Of a DNA stretch of 64,000 nt, positions 56,963 to 64,000 are shown in pieces. This DNA comes from Phaeospirillum sp. Lineage in GTDB: Bacteria > Pseudomonadota > Alphaproteobacteria > Rhodospirillales > Magnetospirillaceae. The position numbers and the translations under genes were made by a program. The notes beneath the pieces were generated by a model. It was given only the letters and a program-made list of their open reading frames with translations, was not told where the DNA came from and searched no databases. The first letter of the stretch is position 1. Each line of letters starts with the position of its first letter. Where the stretch lies: NCBI GenBank assembly GCA_030651575.1, contig JAUSFB010000026.1, forward strand, positions 1-64,000, given 5' to 3'.

Positions 56963-59458
56963 ATGCTTTTCCCACCTGACGCGGGCATTTCTGTGCAAGG
57001 TGACGGGGTTGGTCCCGGGGGAAGCGAAGCGCGGCATATCCGGATCATGGTCGTTCGGTATGCGGTCCTGGCCCTTGCCGTCTGGACGTTCCTGCTGGGC
57101 GTCTCGCTGTGGTGGAATGTCGATCGGCAACAGGCGGTCACCCTCGAACTGGCTCTGAACACGGCGCGTTCGGCCTTCAGCAAGGATCTGGCTTATCGCC
57201 TCTGGGCGTCCGGCCATGGCGGAGTCTATGTGGAGCCGACGGAGAAGACGCCGCCCAGCCCATGGATGGCGCAACTGCCCGATCGCGACCTTACCACGAC
57301 CGAAGGCCGTCACCTGACCTTGATGAATCCGGCCTATATGCTGCGTGAAATGATGCAGGATTACGGCGAGTACTACGGCATCAAGGGGCGCATCGTCGGC
57401 ATCGTCTACCTTAACCCCAACAACGAGGCTGATGCCTGGGAGGCGGAGGCGATCCGCCGCTTTTCCGCCGGCAAGGTGGCCGAGGTGGTCGAGGTCTCCG
57501 ACATCGACAGCCAGCCTTACCTGCGCCTGATCAAACCGTTCATGATGGAGCAGAGCTGCCAGAAGTGTCATGGCCATCTTGGCTTCAATAACGGCGAGGT
57601 TCGCGGCGCCATCGGCGTTTCGGTGCCCATGGCCCCCTATCGGCAGGCCGAGGCGGGCGCGGTCTGGAATATGGAGGTCTCGCACGCGGCATTCTGGTTC
57701 TTTGGCATGCTTACCATCGGGCTGGTCGGCCGGCGGGCTTCGTCCCGTCTGGTCGAGAAGGCGCGCGCCGAGGAGGAAACGCGACTGGCCGCCCATGTGT
57801 TCCGGAATGCGCTGGACGCCACCATCATCACCGACGCCACCGGCCGCATCTTGCGCGTCAATCCGATGTTTTCCGAGTTGACCGGTTATGGTGAGGCCGA
57901 GGTGGTGGGGGAAAATCCCCGCCTCTTGCGCTCGGACCATCATGATGAAGTCTTCTACCGCGAGATGTGGGGCGCCATCAGCGGCGAGGGGCGCTGGCAG
58001 GGGGAGGTCTGGAACCGGCGCAAGGACGGCTCGGTCTTCGTCGCCTGGGAAAGCATCGTCGCGGTCCGCAATGATGATGGCAGCGTCCGTTACTATATCG
58101 GCAGCTTCAGCGACATTACCGATCAGGTCGAGGCCCAGCGCCACATTCTGCGGCTGGCCCATTACGACGTCCTGACCGAGTTGCCCAACCGGGTGCTGTT
58201 CCAGGATCGGCTGGAGCGGGCCGTGATCCATGCGCAGCGTCATGACCGTCAGGCGGCGCTGCTGTTTCTCGATCTCGACGGTTTCAAGAAGGTCAACGAC
58301 ACTCTGGGGCATCGCGCCGGTGACGAGCTGCTCAAGGAAGTGGCGGTGCGCCTGAAGCAATGCGTGCGCATGACCGATACCATCGCGAGGCTGGGCGGCG
58401 ACGAGTTCACCGCCATCCTGGATGAAATCGCCGCCGCCGCCGATGCCGCGCTGGTGGCGGAGAAAATCATCTGGTCGCTGTCTTCGCCCTTTCTGATCGG
58501 CGGGCGTGAGATGTTCATCAGCGCCAGCGTCGGCATCAGCCTGTTTCCCGATCACGGCCGGACCGGCGAGGAACTGCTGAAGCATGCCGATACCGCCATG
58601 TATCAGGCCAAGGCGGCGGGCAAGGGACGCCTTAACTTCTATGCCGCCGAGATGACGCAGCGCGAGGAGCGGCGCATGGATCTTGAATCCGCCCTGCGTC
58701 AGGCGGTGGAGGACAAGTCCTTTCAGGTTCACTACCAGCCGAAGATCAATCTCAAGACCCATATCGTCACCGGTTTCGAGGCGCTGGTGCGTTGGCAGCA
58801 CCCGACCTTTGGCGCGGTCTCGCCGGCCGACTTCATCCCCATCGCCGAAGAGATGCTTCTGATTCACCGCATCGACATGCTGGTGCTGCGTCAGGCCTGC
58901 CGTCAGGGCAAGCTATGGCTGGATGCGGGGCATTCGTTGACCATGGCGGTCAATCTCTCGGGCCGGGACTTTCACGACGACACCCTGGCCGAGCAGGTCC
59001 ATCGGGTGCTGGAAGAGACCCGCTTTCCGCCGGAAAATCTGGAGTTGGAGATTACCGAGACCTTTGTGCTCGATCTGGGCGGGCGGCAGCGCGAGGTGCT
59101 GGACGCGTTGCGGGCGCTGGGGGTCGGGCTGGCCATCGACGATTTCGGGACCGGTTATTCCTCACTCAGCTATCTCAAGCAATTGCCGGTGACGGCCCTG
59201 AAGATCGACCGTTCGTTTATTCGAGACATGGCGCGGGACTCCCGCGACATGATGCTGGTCGGCAGCATCATCGGCATCGCCCACAGCCTGGGCCTCAAGG
59301 TGGTGGCGGAGGGGATCGAGGAGAGCGATCAGATGGCCATCCTCGCCGTCCAGGAATGCGACGAGATTCAAGGCTATCTGATCGCCAAGCCGATGCCGCC
59401 CGAGCAGGTCAAGATTTTCCTGATGGATACGTCTCCCAGAACCTTGACGGCAACCTGA
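56963..59458 (+). CDS. Haem-sensor GGDEF-EAL protein (Tll0287-like domain, PAS)
   Basis: 831 residues. TM1 ~30-50; periplasmic DUF3365/Tll0287-like sensor with a CQKCH haem-binding motif near residue 198; TM2 ~235-255; PAS ~280-390; GGDEF domain with RLGGDEF (~476) intact; EAL domain with FEALVRW (~600) and DDFGTGYSSLSYL, intact. Both cyclase and phosphodiesterase sites look complete. The sensor is probably redox- or gas-responsive. A run of nine G (56950-56958) is close to the start. ATG 57047 is an alternative start. Confidence 0.9.
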   Translation: MLFPPDAGISVQGDGVGPGGSEARHIRIMVVRYAVLALAVWTFLLGVSLWWNVDRQQAVTLELALNTARSAFSKDLAYRLWASGHGGVYVEPTEKTPPSPWMAQLPDRDLTTTEGRHLTLMNPAYMLREMMQDYGEYYGIKGRIVGIVYLNPNNEADAWEAEAIRRFSAGKVAEVVEVSDIDSQPYLRLIKPFMMEQSCQKCHGHLGFNNGEVRGAIGVSVPMAPYRQAEAGAVWNMEVSHAAFWFFGMLTIGLVGRRASSRLVEKARAEEETRLAAHVFRNALDATIITDATGRILRVNPMFSELTGYGEAEVVGENPRLLRSDHHDEVFYREMWGAISGEGRWQGEVWNRRKDGSVFVAWESIVAVRNDDGSVRYYIGSFSDITDQVEAQRHILRLAHYDVLTELPNRVLFQDRLERAVIHAQRHDRQAALLFLDLDGFKKVNDTLGHRAGDELLKEVAVRLKQCVRMTDTIARLGGDEFTAILDEIAAAADAALVAEKIIWSLSSPFLIGGREMFISASVGISLFPDHGRTGEELLKHADTAMYQAKAAGKGRLNFYAAEMTQREERRMDLESALRQAVEDKSFQVHYQPKINLKTHIVTGFEALVRWQHPTFGAVSPADFIPIAEEMLLIHRIDMLVLRQACRQGKLWLDAGHSLTMAVNLSGRDFHDDTLAEQVHRVLEETRFPPENLELEITETFVLDLGGRQREVLDALRALGVGLAIDDFGTGYSSLSYLKQLPVTALKIDRSFIRDMARDSRDMMLVGSIIGIAHSLGLKVVAEGIEESDQMAILAVQECDEIQGYLIAKPMPPEQVKIFLMDTSPRTLTAT

Positions 59459-59471
59459 GCAAGGAACCCAC

Positions 59472-60812
59472 ATGGCCGATGCCCATCCCAGTTTCGGCGA
59501 GGCCTTCAAGGTCTGGCTGAAGATCGGCCTGCTCAGTTTCGGTGGTCCCGCCGCTCAGATCGCCACCATGCATCGGATTCTGGTGGAGGAAAAACGCTGG
59601 GTCGGCGAGGTCCGCTTCCTGCACGCCCTGAATTATTGCATGCTGCTGCCTGGCCCCGAGGCGCAGCAATTGGCGACCTATATCGGTTGGTTGCTTCATC
59701 GTGGCCTGGGGGGAATCGTCGCCGGAACCCTGTTCGTGCTTCCCGGATTCCTGGTGATGATGGGATTGGCCGGGCTTTACGCCGGATTTCATCAGGTGCC
59801 GCTGGTCGAGGGGTTGTTCTACGGTGTCAAGGCGGCGGTGTTGGCGGTCGTGGTCGAGGCCCTGTTGCGCATCGGCAGGCGGGCGCTGAAGGGGCGTGAG
59901 TTCCTGTGGATCGCCATGGCGGCCTTTGTCGCCATCTTTTTCCTGGGCCTCCCGTTTCCGCTGATCGTGCTGACCGCCGGACTTATCGGGGCCTTGGCGG
60001 CTCGGGGCGGCCATCCGGCCTTTCAGCCGAAACTGGTGGAAGCGGCGGGTGGAGCGGCGGATCGGGTCATCGAGGCGGGAGCCGATCATACCCGCCCCGA
60101 TCTGCCGCGATCCCTGGCGATCACCGCAGTCTGCCTGGCGCTGTGGTGGGGGCCTGTCGCGGTGGCGCTGGCCTGGGGCGAGGGGGCGTTCGGCTCCCTT
60201 GGGCTGTTTTTCAGCAAGATGGCGGTGGTCACGTTCGGCGGGGCTTACGCGGTCCTCGCCTATGTGGCCCAGGAGGCGGTGGAGGTCCATGGCTGGTTGC
60301 AGCCCGGCGAGATGCTGGAGGGCCTCGGTCTGGCCGAGACGACGCCCGGCCCGCTGATTCTGGTCAATCAGTTCGTAGGGTTCCTGGCCGGATTTCGCAA
60401 TCCCGGCAGCCTGGGACCATGGCTGGGGGGTGTGGCGGGGGCGACCCTGACCGTCTGGGTCACCTTCGTTCCGTGTTTCTTGTGGATTTTGGCCGGCGCA
60501 CCCTATGTGGAGGCCCTGCGCGGCAACCGGGCCTTGTCGGGGGCGCTGGTCGCCATCACCGCCGCCGTGGTGGGGGTGATTTTCAACCTGTCGGTCTGGT
60601 TCGGCCTGCACGTCTTGTTCACTCGGGTGGCAGAAACCCGGGTGGGGATTCTCCACCTTACCATTCCCGACCCGGCAAGCCTGGACCCGCTATCGCTGAT
60701 CCTGGCGGCGGCGGCGGCCTTCGCCATGCTCCGTCTCCACCTGGGGATGATCCCGACCCTGGCGGCCTGTGGAACGGTGGGAGTGATGTGGCGGCTACTT
60801 CTTCTTTCGTAA
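59472..60812 (+). CDS. chrA: Chromate transporter ChrA
   Basis: 446 residues, two homologous CHR halves. The first starts [24 protein letters not shown] with [15 protein letters not shown]; the second has [22 protein letters not shown] and [16 protein letters not shown]. About ten to twelve membrane helices. It exports chromate. Thirteen bases after the GGDEF-EAL gene, so it is possibly co-transcribed with it. Confidence 0.93.
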   Translation: MADAHPSFGEAFKVWLKIGLLSFGGPAAQIATMHRILVEEKRWVGEVRFLHALNYCMLLPGPEAQQLATYIGWLLHRGLGGIVAGTLFVLPGFLVMMGLAGLYAGFHQVPLVEGLFYGVKAAVLAVVVEALLRIGRRALKGREFLWIAMAAFVAIFFLGLPFPLIVLTAGLIGALAARGGHPAFQPKLVEAAGGAADRVIEAGADHTRPDLPRSLAITAVCLALWWGPVAVALAWGEGAFGSLGLFFSKMAVVTFGGAYAVLAYVAQEAVEVHGWLQPGEMLEGLGLAETTPGPLILVNQFVGFLAGFRNPGSLGPWLGGVAGATLTVWVTFVPCFLWILAGAPYVEALRGNRALSGALVAITAAVVGVIFNLSVWFGLHVLFTRVAETRVGILHLTIPDPASLDPLSLILAAAAAFAMLRLHLGMIPTLAACGTVGVMWRLLLLS

Positions 60813-61106
60813 CGCCACGGCGGGCAGCAGTTCCTCGGTGGTCAGGTCGCGTCCCAGCTGGTCCTCCAGATGGGGCAGCAGCTGTGGAAAGAACTTCAAC
60901 GGAGCCAGTAGCCTGATCGCCGCCGCCGTTCCGGTGGTCTCGTCGGCCGCGTCGCGGCGACAGCGCAGCAGCACCGACGCCACCAGCCAGTCGTCCCAAT
61001 CGTCCTGATCGTGCCCCTTTGGCGGAGGCAGCCCGGCAAAGCGTCCCAGCAATTCCATGAGTTCGTGTCGCGACATTTCCGCGACGGTCTTGGTTTTCCC
61101 GCTCAT
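60795..61106 (-). CDS. Small conserved hypothetical protein
   Basis: 103 residues, helical, charged. HELMELLGRFAGLPPPKGHDQDDWDDWLVASVLL and [21 protein letters not shown] are notable. It overlaps chrA's 3' end by 18 bases on the opposite strand. No family recognised. Confidence 0.6.
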   Translation of the reverse strand: MSGKTKTVAEMSRHELMELLGRFAGLPPPKGHDQDDWDDWLVASVLLRCRRDAADETTGTAAAIRLLAPLKFFPQLLPHLEDQLGRDLTTEELLPAVALRKKK

Positions 61107-61178
61107 ACTCCGTGCACCTGGTAAGTATATTCCCCAAGGAGCGAGTCTACCTCAGCCATCGGCCTGGGGGAACGGGTT

Positions 61179-62339
61179 TCAGGCGTGGATCAGGCGTTCG
61201 CCGGCCCAGGAGCGATTCAGACGCCAGGCCAGCACCGCCGAAGCTGCCGACAGCCCCGCCATGGCCAGGAACGAGCCGCCGCCCAGGCGCTCGTACAGAT
61301 AGCCGCTCCATGGCGTCATCAGGCCGGGGGCCAACCCGACCGCGATGGCGGCGTAGACTCCCTGGGCGCGGGCGGACAGGGAGTGCGGCACCGCCCGCAA
61401 AATGAAATGCATGGCCCCCAGATGGGCGCAGCCGAAGGTCGTGGCGTGGAGAAATTGGGCGACGGCGACCCAGGCCATATCGGCGGTGACGCCGAGGATG
61501 GCCCAGCGCACGGCCCCGCCCAGCGCCGCCGCCAGCAACAGCCGGACCGGCCCGAAGCGCGCGACCACCCGACCGCTGAAGGCGAACAGCAGAACCTCGG
61601 CCACCACGCCCTCGGACCACAGCAATCCGATCACCGTGTCGGACAGGCCGGCGGCGTTCCAATGGATGGTGGCGAAGGCGTAATACACCGTGTGCCCCGC
61701 CTGATTGAGCGACGCGGTCAGCAGGAACAGCAAGAAGACCCCGTTGACCAGCAGGGGGCGCACCGGTGGCGGCGGGCTGTCCTGCGGCGGGATTTTCGCG
61801 TCGGGCAGGGTGGCGCAACTGGCGGCGGTCAGCAACAGCGTCGCCGCGATCAGCCAGGGCAGGATCGACACCGGCCAACCGGACAGGGTCTTGCCGACCA
61901 GGGTGGCGGCGGCGATGAAGGCCAGCGAGCCCCATAGCCGGACCTGTCCGTAATCCAGCCGATGGGTATGAACCACCATCATGGCCAGCGATTCGCCCAC
62001 GGGCATCAGGCTGCTGAAGGGAAAGATCGCCACCACGGTCATGATCAGGATCGGCACGAACCCGGTGGTCAGCGGAAAAGCCAGCCAGAGCAGACCGGCC
62101 GCCAGGGCCAGGACCACCATGGGACGCTTGCGGTCGCCGCGATGATCGACCAGATGGCCGACCAGGGGATTGGCCACCAGCTTGGTCAGGTAGCCGGCGG
62201 CCACCAGCAGCCCGATTTCCGAGGGGCTGAGGCCGCGATCCTTGAGCCAAAGCGGCCAGAACGGAATATGGATGCCGACGGCGGCGAAAATGGCGGCGTA
62301 GAACGCGGCCAGCCGCACGGCGGCGGAACGTCGCGTCAT
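61179..62339 (-). CDS. MFS transporter (HcaT/MFS_1-like)
   Basis: 386 residues, twelve membrane helices. The first loop (PFWPLWLKDRGLSPSEIGLLVAAGYLTKLVANPLVGHLVDHRGDRKRPMVVLALAAG) is that of the 3-phenylpropionate/nucleoside transporter group. The substrate cannot be predicted. It overlaps the next gene by four bases. Confidence 0.87.
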   Translation of the reverse strand: MTRRSAAVRLAAFYAAIFAAVGIHIPFWPLWLKDRGLSPSEIGLLVAAGYLTKLVANPLVGHLVDHRGDRKRPMVVLALAAGLLWLAFPLTTGFVPILIMTVVAIFPFSSLMPVGESLAMMVVHTHRLDYGQVRLWGSLAFIAAATLVGKTLSGWPVSILPWLIAATLLLTAASCATLPDAKIPPQDSPPPPVRPLLVNGVFLLFLLTASLNQAGHTVYYAFATIHWNAAGLSDTVIGLLWSEGVVAEVLLFAFSGRVVARFGPVRLLLAAALGGAVRWAILGVTADMAWVAVAQFLHATTFGCAHLGAMHFILRAVPHSLSARAQGVYAAIAVGLAPGLMTPWSGYLYERLGGGSFLAMAGLSAASAVLAWRLNRSWAGERLIHA

Positions 62340-63172
62340 AAGGACGACAGCGTGATGCCGCGCTGCTTCAGGGATGCGGCGCAGTCCTCGGATGCCAGGA
62401 AGCGGTATTCCACCTCACGCTGGTCGGTCAGCCATTCACAGGCCTTCAGGGCCTCGTCCACCTCGCCGGGATGGCACATCACCAGGGTCCGGGGGCCGGG
62501 GCGGTCGGTGAAGCGGCGGAACAGTTCGGCATAGGCGACCTTGCCGGAAAAGTCGTAGACCCCCCGGAAGCTGTGGTTATGCGGCGCTCCGGCGGCTTTC
62601 AGCATCCAGCGCAGGCGCAGGCCCAGCAGGGCGATGATGGTCGCCCGGACGGGATCGATTCCCCGCGCCGCGATGGCCAGCGGATTTTCCCAGCATGACC
62701 GGACCCAGCCGCCGGTGGGCCGAAGCCGGAGACGCCACAGATCCAGGACCACGTCGCGCACGATGGGCAGCTGGTGGACGTGGTGATGACCGTCGAGAAA
62801 GTCGGGGGCGCGGCCCATGGCCGCTTCGAACGCATCGATCTGACGTTCCAACTCGGCGGCGATTTCGGCCCGGTCCAGGCGGTGGGCGACGGCTCGCCTG
62901 ACCATGGTTCCGATGGGTGGAAGCTTCCCCTCCGGGGCAAGGTCGGGCATGGCTCCCAGGGGGCGCTGATCGGTCAGGGTCAGGTGGACGCCGAACTGGG
63001 CCTTGCCCTTCAGGGGCTTCAGAAGAACGGCCTCCGCCGGCCAATGGCGGCTGCCGGTCATGCATCCGGTCGCCTGTAACCGGCCGGATTCGATCAGGGC
63101 GCGGATGGCGCGGCCGAGGCCGGGGGCCAGCCCGTAATCATCGGCGCAAAGGGTGAGGGACGGACCTGTCAT
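62336..63172 (-). CDS. ChbG/HpnK (YdjC) family deacetylase
   Basis: 278 residues. [22 protein letters not shown] with the metal-binding Asp pair, [14 protein letters not shown] with His, and [16 protein letters not shown]: the family pattern for carbohydrate deacetylation. HpnK members act in hopanoid-linked or glycan contexts. Start chosen at 63172 ([13 protein letters not shown]). It overlaps the transporter gene, so they may serve one pathway. Confidence 0.88.
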   Translation of the reverse strand: MTGPSLTLCADDYGLAPGLGRAIRALIESGRLQATGCMTGSRHWPAEAVLLKPLKGKAQFGVHLTLTDQRPLGAMPDLAPEGKLPPIGTMVRRAVAHRLDRAEIAAELERQIDAFEAAMGRAPDFLDGHHHVHQLPIVRDVVLDLWRLRLRPTGGWVRSCWENPLAIAARGIDPVRATIIALLGLRLRWMLKAAGAPHNHSFRGVYDFSGKVAYAELFRRFTDRPGPRTLVMCHPGEVDEALKACEWLTDQREVEYRFLASEDCAASLKQRGITLSSL

Positions 63173-63367
63173 GGGGCGAGGATAGGCGTGCCGGAGTCGG
63201 CGTGCAAGCCCGAGAGCGGGAGATCTTGCGTTCCGGGACTTCCCCCCCTTCGCGAATCTTGCCATAGTGCGCGCTTGTCCGTAACGAAGCGTCATCGTTG
63301 TTGCAAGGCCACAACATGTGGTATACGCAGCGGTCTAACTTCATTGAATTGGGGCTGGTGCAAGGTC

Positions 63368-64000
63368 ATGGCGGGTCATTCACAGTTCAAGAACATCATG
63401 CACCGTAAGGGGGCTCAGGACGCCAAGCGGGCCAAGGTTTTCACCAAACTGATCCGCGAACTGACGGTGGCTGCGCGATCGGGAATGCCCGATCCGGCGG
63501 CGAATCCGCGTTTGCGCGCGGCGATCATGGCGGCGCGCGGCGCCAATATGTCCAAGGACACCATGGACCGCGCCATCAAGCGCGGCGCCGGCGGTGAGGA
63601 CGGGGCCAATTACGAGGAAGTCCGCTACGAGGGGTATGGCCCCGGCTCGGTGGCCATCATCGTCCTGGGGCTGACCGACAACCGCAATCGCACTGCCTCG
63701 GACGTGCGCTCGGCCTTCAGCAAGAATGGCGGGGCCATGGGCGAGACAAACTCGGTGTCGTTCATGTTCGATCGTGTCGGCGCCATCCGCTATCCCGCCG
63801 CCTCCACGACGGGCGAGGCCATGTTCGAGGGCGCTCTGGATGCTGGCGCCGACAACGTGGAATCCGACGATGACGGCCACGAGGTCACCTGCGCCCCCGA
63901 CGATCTCGGCGCGGTGCGCGAGGCCCTGGAAGCCAAGTTCGGCACGCCGGAATACGCCCGGCTGGACTGGAAGCCTCAGACCACCGTGCCGGTGACCGAT
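63368..64000 (+). CDS. yebC: YebC/PmpR family translational/transcriptional regulator, partial
   Basis: 211 codons, no stop before the window ends. It begins [31 protein letters not shown], the YebC signature; then [16 protein letters not shown] and [13 protein letters not shown], and [20 protein letters not shown]. Family members promote translation of difficult proline motifs or act as DNA-binding regulators. Expected length is about 248 residues, so about 35 are missing. In many alphaproteobacteria ruvC follows. Confidence 0.93.
   Translation, partial: MAGHSQFKNIMHRKGAQDAKRAKVFTKLIRELTVAARSGMPDPAANPRLRAAIMAARGANMSKDTMDRAIKRGAGGEDGANYEEVRYEGYGPGSVAIIVLGLTDNRNRTASDVRSAFSKNGGAMGETNSVSFMFDRVGAIRYPAASTTGEAMFEGALDAGADNVESDDDGHEVTCAPDDLGAVREALEAKFGTPEYARLDWKPQTTVPVTD

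Noticed and set aside
1-64000. CRISPR array, rRNA operon or phage structural genes
   Set aside because: No regularly spaced short repeats, no rRNA sequence and no capsid, terminase or tail-type protein was seen anywhere in the window.

Overview
The window looks like alphaproteobacterial chromosome, most likely Rhodospirillales close to Magnetospirillum. Three things point there: high GC core genes, an alphaproteobacterial-type XRE regulator (54475-54966), and the mix of rnf, hupUV, homospermidine synthase and GH17-GT2 genes. The genus is inferred from gene content and was not tested by comparison.

Region 1 (about 1-17037) is a mosaic accessory island that stops exactly at the 3' end of a tRNA-Glu(CUC) gene. 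It reads as two tandem modules. Module 1 has a serine recombinase cassette (small ORF, DUF2924 protein, recombinase, short DNA-binding-like protein), then an ABC-three-component (ABC-3C) defence operon with an abortive-infection-like fourth gene, then a ~295 bp end repeat. Module 2 has an IS66 element with intact ends and 8 bp target duplication, a zinc-ribbon gene, an HTH gene, a second recombinase cassette whose catalytic N-terminus has been swapped, then a three-gene unit (MerR-like HTH, N6-adenine methyltransferase, PIN nuclease), then a second copy of the end repeat abutting tRNA-Glu. The MerR/methyltransferase/PIN unit, with a promoter and paired 19 bp repeats in front of it, is the best candidate for an undescribed system.

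Region 2 (17032-32311) is core chromosome: tRNA-Glu, a JAMM metallopeptidase, an RluD-type pseudouridine synthase, sigma-32 (rpoH), a GH17-GT2 glucan synthase-like protein, a chemoreceptor directly followed by the H2-sensing hydrogenase HupUV, then trpGDC-moaC-moeA.

Region 3 (32334-39554, minus strand) is a complete Rnf operon, apbE-rseC-rnfABCDGEH plus one unknown gene. It encodes a membrane ion-translocating ferredoxin:NAD oxidoreductase and its flavinylation factor.

Region 4 (39955-49379) has an esterase, a thioesterase and a small-molecule methyltransferase, then a TetR-regulated CoA-thioester degradation operon (two enoyl-CoA hydratases, two SDRs, acyl-CoA dehydrogenase, TetR, benzoate/2-aminobenzoate-CoA ligase-type enzyme). 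Two palindromic operators precede its first gene. A single-domain response regulator follows.

Region 5 (49508-64000) holds a GIY-YIG protein, 5-oxoprolinase pxpBCA, homospermidine synthase behind a ~300 nt structured leader with a 17-codon ORF, a lipoprotein, an XRE regulator, a molybdate-type HTH/binding-protein regulator facing a DUF2478 gene, a haem-binding-type GGDEF-EAL protein, a chromate transporter, an MFS transporter, a YdjC-type deacetylase, and a YebC gene that runs off the right end.
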